This document shows positions 7,585-13,327 of a stretch of DNA of 17,146 nucleotides, one piece after another. The translations under genes were made by a program, and so were the position numbers. Source of the stretch: Verrucomicrobiales bacterium (GTDB lineage Bacteria > Verrucomicrobiota > Verrucomicrobiia > Verrucomicrobiales > DEV007); contig JALRFZ010000523.1 in the NCBI GenBank assembly GCA_023253615.1, forward strand, positions 1 to 17,146, in the 5' to 3' direction. The stretch's first letter is position 1; every line of letters begins with the position of its first letter. The notes under the pieces are model-generated. The model worked only from the letters and a program-made list of their open reading frames with translations. It had not been told where the DNA came from and ran no database searches.

Positions 7585-7848
7585 ATGGATTCCACCCTGT
7601 CACTGGAATTGCCGTCGGACTTGCTCCACAGCGCCCGCATGACCGTGGACGAGGTGAAGGTGGAATTGGCCGTCGTTCTCTTTCAGAAAGAGCGGGTATC
7701 GCTGGGTCGCGCCGCCGACTTCGCCGGCATGCCGGTCGGTGAGTTTCTCACCTTGCTCGCCTCAAGGAAAATCGGTTTCCACACGAGTGCGGCCGAAGCG
7801 CTGGAAGATGCGCGCCGGATCGAAAGCCTCCTCGATGCGGGAAAATGA
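7585..7848 (+). CDS. UPF0175 family protein, probable antitoxin
   Basis: An 87-residue protein of the UPF0175 type. After a short beta segment (STLSLELPSDLL) comes a helical region with the family pattern KVELAVVLFQKERVSLGRAADFAGMPVGEFLTLL, a compact helix-turn-helix-like fold. I chose the ATG at 7585 because it gives the normal family length. An in-frame ATG at 7543 would add 14 residues and the frame is open from 7498, but those extensions lack family character. The stop overlaps the PIN-domain gene by four bases. UPF0175 proteins are commonly paired with DUF3368 PIN proteins in toxin-antitoxin-like modules, so antitoxin and autorepressor roles are inferred. Codon use is less C-ended than in the cco genes, suggesting acquisition. 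Confidence 0.85.
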   Translation: MDSTLSLELPSDLLHSARMTVDEVKVELAVVLFQKERVSLGRAADFAGMPVGEFLTLLASRKIGFHTSAAEALEDARRIESLLDAGK

Positions 7849-8321
7849 TCGTGGTGGCCGATTCGTCCCCTCTGATCGGCCTTTGCCGTATTGGTCGATT
7901 CGAATTGCTTCGTATCGTGTTCGGACGTGTGATCGTGCCTGAAGCCGTATGGCGGGAAATCGTTCTCGACGGGCGCGGAAGACCTGGCACGGAAGAACTT
8001 CAAAGAGCATCTTGGTTCGAAGTCGTTCCAGTGCGGACGAATCTTCCAGCCGTGGCAGTTTTGGAACTGGGCTTGGATCGTGGAGAGGCAGAAGCCATCG
8101 CTGTGGCTCAGGAACTGAACGCGGATGTCCTTCTTATGGATGAAAAACTGGGGCGGGCAACAGCGAAGCAACTGGGACTTACGGTCACTGGCATTGTAGG
8201 CGTGCTCATCGCAGCAAAGCGCCGCAGCCTTGCCCCTGATGCCGTCGCTGTCGCAAGGGAGCTTCAACAGAACGGAATCTGGCTGGCCGAAGAATTGATA
8301 TCGGAAATCGAACGAGCGTAG
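7845..8321 (+). CDS. DUF3368 PIN-domain protein, probable RNase toxin
   Basis: A 158-residue PIN-fold protein of the DUF3368 group. It starts MIVVADSSPLIGL with D6 as the first acidic active-site residue. E38 follows in VWREIV, then the family signature LDRGEAEAIAVA with E81 and E83, then LLMDEKLGR with D99, and the conserved GLTVTGIVGVLIAAKRR near residue 120. These match the acidic metal-binding set of PIN ribonucleases. It is translationally coupled to the upstream UPF0175 gene (ATGA overlap). Toxicity and RNA target are inferred from the family. The gene is visibly less GC-rich than its neighbours, consistent with horizontal transfer into a site just after the cco cluster. Confidence 0.9.
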   Translation: MIVVADSSPLIGLCRIGRFELLRIVFGRVIVPEAVWREIVLDGRGRPGTEELQRASWFEVVPVRTNLPAVAVLELGLDRGEAEAIAVAQELNADVLLMDEKLGRATAKQLGLTVTGIVGVLIAAKRRSLAPDAVAVARELQQNGIWLAEELISEIERA

Positions 8322-8411
8322 ACTGAACCTCCCGCTCTCGTAGCCGCTTCACGCCCCACCGTGAGCATTTCGGTGCTTGCCACCCGGCGGCGTTCGGCTC
8401 AAGCTCGGCTC

Positions 8412-8816
8412 ATGAAGTGTTCCTTCCTCCCCCGCCTCGTTCTGCTCCTGACGCTCTTGGTTTGCGCCCCCGCGCTCCGCGCCGAAGATCCGCCCGAGCC
8501 GAATTACGTCTACTGGGCCAAACTCGTCCGCATCGTCGATGGCGAGCACCTCGCCCTCGACATCGATCTCGGCTTCGGCGTCTGGACCCACAACCAGGTC
8601 CTCGCCCTCCTCGACGCCGGAGGGGCAGGTCTCGAACCCGATGCCCGCGCCAAGAACAACGACCGCATCAAGAAGCTCCGCGAACTCCTCACCGACGCGA
8701 CCGACATCGTCGTGCGCACCACCCGCGACCGCGAGGCGAAACCTCCGCGTTACCTCGTCACGATCTGGGCCGACGGCACCAACGTGAACGAGGAACTGAA
8801 GAAGGCCTTTCCCTGA
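8412..8816 (+). CDS. secreted staphylococcal-nuclease-fold protein, probably catalytically inactive
   Basis: A 134-residue protein with a signal peptide (basic start, hydrophobic LVLLLTLLVCAPALRA, cleavage likely before EDPPE). The mature part follows the SNase/TNase fold: AKLVRIVDGEHLALDIDLGF matches strands 1-2, and PPRYLVTIWADGTNVNEEL matches the GRxLAYIYADGxxVNEAL region. Compared with S. aureus nuclease from memory, the R87 equivalent is kept (R113) and the D40 equivalent is D68, but the R35 equivalent is V63, the E43 equivalent is G71 and D21 is E. Loss of R35 and E43 suggests no normal nuclease activity. The ATG at 8412 directly precedes the signal peptide; a GTG at 8361 would add 17 residues. 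No close operon partners except the next gene 18 bases on. Confidence 0.75.
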   Translation: MKCSFLPRLVLLLTLLVCAPALRAEDPPEPNYVYWAKLVRIVDGEHLALDIDLGFGVWTHNQVLALLDAGGAGLEPDARAKNNDRIKKLRELLTDATDIVVRTTRDREAKPPRYLVTIWADGTNVNEELKKAFP

Positions 8817-8834
8817 TCCTGACAAACACCCCTC

Positions 8835-9647
8835 ATGACCCAGACGATCCTCACCGCCGTGAAATGGGCTATGGTGCGGCTGCCGAAAGGCTCGAGCACC
8901 GACGAACTTTTCCGCGTCGCCAAGGCGTCGGGTTTCGATGGCATTTCCCTGACCGGTCCCGGCGTCTACGTGGTGGATGAGGTGAAGCGGGCCCGCGACA
9001 CGCACGAGCTGCCGGTGCACAACATCAACATCGCCGAACATTGGGAGGTGCGGCTCAGCGATCCAGATCCGGCGGTGCGCGAGGCGGCGTTGCGGAACAC
9101 GATCGGTGCGATCGAATTCGCCCACGCCGTCGGCGCCTCGACCGTGCTGCAGGTGGTCGGCAAGGCCACCGATCCGGAGCGCGAAAACGCGGAGCAGGTC
9201 GGCGAACGCAGCCGCGAACAATTGCTCAAGGCTCTGCCCGCCGCCTCGCGGCTCGGCGTGCGCATCGCCTGCGAGAACGTCGGCAACGGCCACGGCGAAA
9301 CCCTCGCCGCCTGGAAAGACTATCTCACGTCGTTCAACAGTCCGTGGATCGGCGCGTTTTTCGACATCGGCAATCACGACCGCTTCGACGGAGGAGCCGC
9401 CGCCTGGATCCGTGGACTCGGCGATCTCGTTTTCAAGATCGACGTGAAGGATCACGATCACACCTCCGGAAAGAACTGCGACCTCTTCCAAGGAAATGTC
9501 GATTGGCCCGGCGTGCGCGCCGCCCTCGCGGAGATCCAATACCACGGCTGGGCCACCGCCGAGGTGCGCGGAGGCGGGGTCGAGGAACTCACCCGCGTCG
9601 ATCGCGACATGAGGAAAGCGCTCGGCATCGGCACGGATGCCGCTTGA
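8835..9647 (+). CDS. sugar phosphate isomerase/epimerase family TIM-barrel protein
   Basis: A 270-residue xylose-isomerase-like TIM barrel (AP endonuclease 2 superfamily). Candidate divalent-metal ligands are at the expected strand ends: E147 in IACENVG, D177 in AFFDIGNHDRF, the IDVKDHDH segment (D203-H209), and E243 in TAEVRGGG. There is no signal peptide, so it is probably cytosolic. Substrate cannot be named; such genes in Verrucomicrobia often act on inositols or uncommon sugars, but no sugar gene lies beside it here. The ATG at 8835 gives a start at the first barrel strand (TILTAVKWAM). No Shine-Dalgarno sequence is seen. The DUF4190-like gene follows after 13 bases. Confidence 0.88.
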   Translation: MTQTILTAVKWAMVRLPKGSSTDELFRVAKASGFDGISLTGPGVYVVDEVKRARDTHELPVHNINIAEHWEVRLSDPDPAVREAALRNTIGAIEFAHAVGASTVLQVVGKATDPERENAEQVGERSREQLLKALPAASRLGVRIACENVGNGHGETLAAWKDYLTSFNSPWIGAFFDIGNHDRFDGGAAAWIRGLGDLVFKIDVKDHDHTSGKNCDLFQGNVDWPGVRAALAEIQYHGWATAEVRGGGVEELTRVDRDMRKALGIGTDAA

Positions 9648-9660
9648 ATCTCCTGATTCC

Positions 9661-9987
9661 ATGCCCACACCACCCTCCCTCCCGCCTCCCCTGCCAGGCC
9701 CTTCGCGTCCCTTCGATCCCGGACAGGATGCCGCCATGCGTATGCTCATTCCCGTGGGCCGCTCCGGCTGGGCCATCGCCGCGGGTTATGCCGGTCTCTT
9801 TTCATTCATCTTCATCGGCGCACCTTTCGCCCTCGTCTTCGGCATCCTCGGGGTGAGGGAGATCCGGCGCAGCCGCCTCACCGCCAATCCCAAACACGGG
9901 ATGGGGCGCGCCATTTTCGGCATCATCATGGGTGCCCTCGGCATGGCCGTGATCGTCTTCGTGGCGGTCGCGATCGCCTTGGAGTGA
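9661..9987 (+). CDS. DUF4190-like small membrane protein
   Basis: A 108-residue protein with a Pro-rich cytosolic head (PTPPSLPPPLPGPSRP) and two hydrophobic segments, about residues 35-62 and 84-107, joined by a basic loop. The pattern GILGVREIRRS followed by HGMGRAIFGIIMGALG matches DUF4190, in which two helices flank a short loop. Function of the family is unknown. I chose the ATG at 9661; an in-frame ATG at 9637 would overlap the upstream gene by 11 bases and add eight residues. It is co-directional with the TIM-barrel gene and may be co-transcribed. It ends facing a minus-strand gene. Confidence 0.75.
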   Translation: MPTPPSLPPPLPGPSRPFDPGQDAAMRMLIPVGRSGWAIAAGYAGLFSFIFIGAPFALVFGILGVREIRRSRLTANPKHGMGRAIFGIIMGALGMAVIVFVAVAIALE

Positions 9988-10005
9988 ATCGATCGGCGAG
10001 AGGCC

Positions 10006-10023
10006 TTTTCCTCCAACGGAAAA
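10006..10023. terminator. possible weak bidirectional terminator hairpin
   Basis: A perfect 6-bp inverted repeat, TTTTCC (10006-10011) and GGAAAA (10018-10023), with loop TCCAAC, lies between the stop codons of two converging genes. The stem is AT-rich and has no long T-run after it, so terminator strength would be low. Position is the main support. Confidence 0.3.
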
Positions 10024-10024
10024 T

Positions 10025-10390
10025 CTAAACGAGCGATGCTACCAGCCAGCTCACCATCGTGAAAGCGACGGCGTAAAGCACGCACGTCACCAGTCCCCAC
10101 CACCTGCGGGAGGCGAACAGATAGACCAGCGAGGTGCTCCCGGTATCCAGCACCATGAAAGTGCCCCACACCGGCATCAGGGCGTAGCCTCGGCGCACCG
10201 CGTCCGACCACACCCACCAGAGCAGGGAAAATCTCATCCCCAGCTGAAAGGCCGCTTCGACCGACCAAGGATATTTTCCTCCCGAAACGAGATCGCAATA
10301 AACCAATCCGCCGGAGAGGGTGAGAAGGGCAATAAACGCAGGACTCAAGTCGAGTCCCAGACGGCGAAGAGGAGGCATGACGCCCGACAT
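10025..10390 (-). CDS. hypothetical small polytopic membrane protein
   Basis: A 121-residue protein on the minus strand with three to four hydrophobic segments, about residues 15-35, 47-62, 66-90 and 98-119, and basic loops (DAVRRG, SRRWW) that fit a membrane topology. I do not recognise a family. Support for being real: the membrane pattern, the lack of a conserved plus-strand gene across it, and the AT-rich region directly upstream, shared divergently with the nitrilase gene. Two possible starts exist: ATG at 10390 with GAGG immediately before it, and ATG at 10378 four codons later (MPPLRR), better spaced from that GAGG. It overlaps nothing and ends 37 bases from the DUF4190-like gene. Confidence 0.6.
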   Translation of the reverse strand: MSGVMPPLRRLGLDLSPAFIALLTLSGGLVYCDLVSGGKYPWSVEAAFQLGMRFSLLWWVWSDAVRRGYALMPVWGTFMVLDTGSTSLVYLFASRRWWGLVTCVLYAVAFTMVSWLVASLV

Positions 10391-10598
10391 CCTCGCGATC
10401 TTTGCTCCACCCCATCAAGAAAATTCCGTCGCCAAAAAGATTTTGAAAGCTTCGTTTCTTGCAATTTCCATAATTAAAGTTATTATTTGCAATTAAATCG
10501 GCCAAATAAATAGTGGAATTTATTAAAATTACTTTGAAATCAATCCATAATTGTGATAATTTTCAGAAATTAAATCTGAATTCGCAATTGAGAGACTC
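10391..10598. promoter_or_regulatory. AT-rich divergent promoter region with candidate promoter for nitrilase gene
   Basis: This 208-base spacer becomes sharply AT-rich after about 10420, unlike the rest of the window. A plus-strand promoter candidate is TTGAAA (10534-10539) with either GATAAT (10555-10560, 15-bp spacer) or TAATTT (10557-10562, 17-bp spacer). A second inverted repeat, AATAAAT (10505-10511) and ATTTATT (10518-10524), lies upstream of it. The word GCAATT occurs three times in the region. No convincing minus-strand promoter could be fixed. Confidence 0.5.
10562..10580. promoter_or_regulatory. 19-bp palindrome, candidate operator
   Basis: Perfect arms TTCAGA (10562-10567) and TCTGAA (10575-10580) flank the 7-base spacer AATTAAA. 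It lies directly after the candidate -10 element and ends 18 bases before the nitrilase ATG, so it would overlap or closely follow the transcription start. Such a site could bind a dimeric repressor or form a weak hairpin in the 5' leader. No regulator gene is adjacent. Confidence 0.4.
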
Positions 10599-11372
10599 AT
10601 GACCCTCGTCGGACTACAGACAGACATCGCTTGGGAAGATCGCCAAGCCAACTTCGCAAGCATCGGTTCGCTGCTCGCGGGATCCACGGTCGACGCGGGT
10701 TCCTTGCTCGTTCTTCCCGAACTCTCCACGGCCGGTTTCACGATGAATACCGCGGCGGTTACCGAAACGCGCGGCGGCGAGTCGGAACGGTTTTTCTCAG
10801 ACGTCGCCAAACGGCACCAATCCCACGTCATCGCCGGGATCGCCTCGCAGAACGAGAATCCCGCCCTCGGCGCCAACGAAGCGGTCTGCTTCGGACCCGA
10901 TGGAGGCGAAGTCGCCCGCTACCGCAAACGCAATCCCTTCCCACTCGCCCACGAAGCCGACCACTACCCCGCCGGGAACGAGGCCGTGGTTTTTGAAATC
11001 AACGGTTGGAAAGTCGCCCCACTCATCTGTTACGACCTGCGTTTCCCCGAACCCTTCCGTGAGGCGACCGCGCTCGGAGCGGAGCTCTTTGTCGTGATCG
11101 CGAACTGGCCCGTCGTGCGTGTCGATCATTGGACCACCCTGCTCCGCGCCCGAGCCATCGAAAATCTCGCCTACGTCGTCGGCGTGAATCGCGCCGGCAG
11201 CGATCCGCATCTCTCCTATCCCGGGGCGAGCCTCATCGTCGGTCCCAAGGGCGAAGTCCTCGCCCAGGCCGGAGCCGAGCCCTGCGTCGTCCATGCCGAA
11301 CTCGACCTCGAGGCGCTCCTGCAATGGCGCCGCGATTTCCCCGCCCTCGCCTGCCTGAATCCGAAGTCCTGA
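10599..11372 (+). CDS. nitrilase-superfamily carbon-nitrogen hydrolase, omega-amidase (YafV/Nit2)-like
   Basis: A 257-residue cytosolic amidohydrolase with the complete Glu-Lys-Cys triad: E41 in VLPELSTAGF, K110 in RYRKRNPFP, and C144 in LICYDLRFPE. The spacing and the WPVVRVDHWTTLLRARAIEN segment fit the omega-amidase branch, whose members hydrolyse alpha-ketoglutaramate or alpha-ketosuccinamate in methionine salvage or glutamine transamination. Length is normal for that branch. The ATG at 10599 has a weak GAGAG ribosome-binding sequence, one of the few purine-rich ones in this window. It is the only gene here with a clear promoter-like upstream region, so it is probably transcribed on its own. 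The exact substrate is not proven by sequence. Confidence 0.92.
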   Translation: MTLVGLQTDIAWEDRQANFASIGSLLAGSTVDAGSLLVLPELSTAGFTMNTAAVTETRGGESERFFSDVAKRHQSHVIAGIASQNENPALGANEAVCFGPDGGEVARYRKRNPFPLAHEADHYPAGNEAVVFEINGWKVAPLICYDLRFPEPFREATALGAELFVVIANWPVVRVDHWTTLLRARAIENLAYVVGVNRAGSDPHLSYPGASLIVGPKGEVLAQAGAEPCVVHAELDLEALLQWRRDFPALACLNPKS

Positions 11373-11376
11373 AACC

Positions 11377-11553
11377 CTGAGCACGTCCTCACAGAAGCAC
11401 CTTCGCATCAGCGCGAGATTCACCGCGGAGCCGCTCCGTGGTCCGCTCCCGCTCTGGCTCGGCACGCTCGGCCGCGTTCACCGCGTCTCCTTCGCCGACT
11501 AAGGCCACGTCTTGCAGGAGGCGCTCGATGGCGTCGCGACCAGCTCACATTGA
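11377..11553 (+). pseudogene. decayed fragment resembling the N-terminal part of FkbH-like HAD-IIIC proteins
   Basis: Read from 11377, one frame gives STSSQKHLRISARFTAEPL, then LPLWLGTLG, then VSFAD, a TAA at 11500-11502, and GHVLQEALDGVATSSH before TGA. This resembles the pattern (from memory) FTAEPL..L.FWL..LG....V.FA.Y.QVFQ.LLD found near the start of FkbH-like phosphatase proteins linked to polyketide and nonribosomal peptide systems. The TAA falls where a Tyr codon (TAC or TAT) would be expected. The possible start codon reads CTG instead of ATG. No downstream HAD domain remains. Bases 11554-11620 hold nothing I can name. Confidence 0.45.
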
Positions 11554-11620
11554 GTCCATTCGCGCACGTCATGGGATCCCGTGATTTTCCGCGTGATCTC
11601 GCGGCCGGCTCTGCCCTAGA

Positions 11621-12457
11621 ATGGCGGTGATGTTCCCGCCTCGCTCGCGCCCGTGGTTTCGCTGCCTGATTCTCGCAGCGGGTCTCCGCACGCTCGCGGC
11701 CGAGCCGCTTCCCGTCGATCAGCGCGCTTATCCCGATTCTCCGAACGGCTGCGCTCCCGCGACGATGCTGAATCTCCTGCGTTTCGGCGACACCGTCTAC
11801 GCCCCTGCCCTGAACGGGATCGTCGGCTCGGACGATGGAGTGAAGATGCGTTTCCTCGTCGATCGTTACTTCCGCCACCGTCCCTCGACGATCGACGCCT
11901 CGCGGATGCGCTGGGGGGTGCATGGGATCGACGCCCGAGATCTCGCGGCCGGGATGAACGAACTGCTTGCCGACCACCGGATCGCCCCTCTCAGCTCCAC
12001 TTATCTCGATCGCGAGCCGGAGGAAAAAGATCGCGACCACCTCGCCCGCGTCGTCGATCTGATCCGGCGTTCCCTCGATGCCGGGACGCCTCCGGTGTTG
12101 AATCTCCGCACCTACCTCGTGAAAGTCCGGGAAGAGAACGGAGATCAGCCGGTCTGGGAAACGGCGAGAAGCCACTTCGTGCTCATCACCGCGATCCGGA
12201 GTGAGCCGGGTGAGATCGGGACGGAGCTGGAAGTGATCGATCCCTGGCTGGGACGCCGGACCACCCTCTACCTGCATCGCGAAGCCAACGGTCGCTCCTT
12301 CCGGGCGCTCAAGGGGAGCGAGGACGCGGGCGAGTGGCTCGATGGCCGCCCCTTCCTCCAAGTGCTCGCCCCCGGCGTGCCGACGCTGCGTCCGGCAAAT
12401 CTCGAATGGCACGACCGTTATCTCGCGGTGGCGAGCCATCTCATCGGGAGGTTTTGA
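11621..12457 (+). CDS. secreted C39-like cysteine peptidase family protein
   Basis: A 278-residue protein with an N-terminal signal sequence (FRCLILAAGLRTLAAEP, cleavage likely after LAA). The papain-like C39_2 pattern is visible: catalytic Cys C44 in SPNGCAPATMLNLLRFG, His H185 in SHFVLITAI, and Asp D207 in VIDPWLGR. A Gln before the Cys is less clear (Q34 in VDQRAY). C39_2 proteins are bacteriocin-processing or general cysteine peptidases; here no ABC transporter or double-Gly peptide is nearby, so the substrate is unknown and it may act in the periplasm. An in-frame ATG at 11630 is an alternative start. No Shine-Dalgarno sequence is present. Confidence 0.75.
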   Translation: MAVMFPPRSRPWFRCLILAAGLRTLAAEPLPVDQRAYPDSPNGCAPATMLNLLRFGDTVYAPALNGIVGSDDGVKMRFLVDRYFRHRPSTIDASRMRWGVHGIDARDLAAGMNELLADHRIAPLSSTYLDREPEEKDRDHLARVVDLIRRSLDAGTPPVLNLRTYLVKVREENGDQPVWETARSHFVLITAIRSEPGEIGTELEVIDPWLGRRTTLYLHREANGRSFRALKGSEDAGEWLDGRPFLQVLAPGVPTLRPANLEWHDRYLAVASHLIGRF

Positions 12458-12713
12458 GCATCGGCCGGACTCCTCGGCGCGGAAAGTCCCGATCCATGGA
12501 CCGGCCGTGAATGCCCGAAAACGGTATGAAAATCGATGCGCTCCGGATCTTGCGGAAGATTCCGGGAGGCGCGCAGACTTTTTTCCGAAGGCTCGCCATG
12601 GCACCGGCAGTACCCGGCGAAACGGGGCCGGCGGGCATCCCGGCATTCGCGGCATCTGCTTTCCCTCGCGGTGACGCCATCGCCGGCACCAGACCCGCTC
12701 CGCCGGTTTTTGC
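12458..12713. other. intergenic stretch without a supported gene
   Basis: The 311 bases before ribH hold no gene I can support. A frame is open from ATG 12511 through into ribH, but its first 86 codons look unlike RibH and include the translated pyrimidine array, so I treat them as noncoding. A bulged hairpin, CCGGATCTT (12543-12551) and AAGATTCCGG (12556-12565), is followed 13 bases later by six T (12579-12584); the gap is too long for a normal terminator. No FMN riboswitch sequence pattern is seen. Confidence 0.5.
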
Positions 12714-12766
12714 CCTTTCACTTTTTCCCTTTTCCCTTTTACTGCGGCACGCCACGGCGTCCCGCC
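12714..12766 (+). repeat. heptameric pyrimidine array plus palindrome before ribH
   Basis: Tandem 7-bp units CCTTTCA, CTTTTTC, CCTTTTC, CCTTTTA and CTGCGGC run from 12714 to 12748 and match 4245-4279 at 32 of 35 positions. The last unit enters a near-palindrome at 12744-12765: GCGG pairs with CCGC, and ACGCC with GGCGT, around a short centre. The ribH ATG follows at 12769. No Shine-Dalgarno sequence is present. Confidence 0.75.
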
Positions 12767-12768
12767 CC

Positions 12769-13257
12769 ATGAAATCCGCTCCTGATTCCCCCGCCCCCAC
12801 CGCCCGCCGCGGCACCGTCGCGATCGTCGCGAGCCGCTACAACGCGCGCTTCACCGACGCCCTCGTCGAGTCGGCTTCGGCCACCCTCGCCAAACTCGCT
12901 CCAGACCTCACGGTGCGTGTCGTCCGCGTGCCGGGAGCCTTCGAGATCCCCGTCGTCGTCGAGGCGCTGGCCTGTTCCGAAGATCAGCCGCTCGCCATCC
13001 TCGCACTCGGTGTCATCATCCGCGGTTCGACCGCCCACGCCGACCTCATCGCCGAATCGATCACGCGCAGCCTGCAGGACACCGGAGTCTCGCACCTCCT
13101 CCCCGTGATCCACGAAGTCCTTCTCGTCGAAAACGCCGCCCAGGCCGAGACCCGCACCCTCGGCGACGAATTGAATCGCGGCCGCGAGGCCGCCGAAGCC
13201 GCCGTCGCCATGATCGAAGTGATGGCCTCCCTCGAAGACATTGCGCCCGACCTCTGA
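12769..13257 (+). CDS. ribH: 6,7-dimethyl-8-ribityllumazine synthase, divergent
   Basis: Makes the riboflavin precursor from the ribityl pyrimidine and 3,4-dihydroxybutanone phosphate. The 162-residue protein shows the family motifs SRYN (22-25), VPGAFEIP, LGVIIRGSTAHAD with the catalytic His H90, and R129, the phosphate-binding arginine. Several usually conserved positions differ: PVIFG reads PVIHE (H115, E116), and the GNKG turn reads LNRG (135-138). The ATG at 12769 gives a normal length; the longer open frame is rejected. nusB, a frequent downstream partner, is absent, and no other rib gene is in the window. Its stop codon lies inside the next heptamer array. It could be the only RibH of the genome or a divergent second copy. 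Confidence 0.88.
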   Translation: MKSAPDSPAPTARRGTVAIVASRYNARFTDALVESASATLAKLAPDLTVRVVRVPGAFEIPVVVEALACSEDQPLAILALGVIIRGSTAHADLIAESITRSLQDTGVSHLLPVIHEVLLVENAAQAETRTLGDELNRGREAAEAAVAMIEVMASLEDIAPDL

Positions 13258-13327
13258 CCTCTGATTTGACTACGCTCCGCTCCGTCTATCCGCTTCGCGT
13301 ATTCTGACCTCCGACCTCCTACCTCCC
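13249..13327 (+). repeat. second type of heptamer array (GACCTC) flanking TACGC...GCGTA, before dehydrogenase gene
   Basis: Two GACCTCT units (13249-13262) span the ribH stop codon. Three more units (GACCTCC, GACCTCC, TACCTCC) follow at 13306-13326, with CCTCC at 13308, 13315 and 13322, exactly 7 bases apart, ending one base before the ATG at 13328. Between them is a segment bounded by TACGC (13271-13275) and GCGTA (13297-13301). There is no Shine-Dalgarno sequence; CCTCC is instead the anti-Shine-Dalgarno word. Confidence 0.7.

Noticed and set aside
8818..8830. CCTGACAAACACC occurs at 8818-8830 and also near 5005, with a similar word near 7170
   Set aside because: Short; the other copies are inside coding sequence and there is no flanking similarity; most likely chance.
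9786..10505. 239-codon minus-strand frame across the DUF4190-like gene and the minus-strand membrane gene
   Set aside because: Its product shows no domain pattern, crosses the AT-rich promoter region, and conflicts with two better membrane-protein frames.
12543..12584. Hairpin and T-run as a terminator for the C39-like gene
   Set aside because: The six T lie 13 bases after the stem, too far for intrinsic termination, and the stem has a bulge.
12511..12768. N-terminal extension of ribH by 86 codons
   Set aside because: The extension has no RibH similarity and includes the translated pyrimidine array; the start at 12769 gives the normal enzyme.
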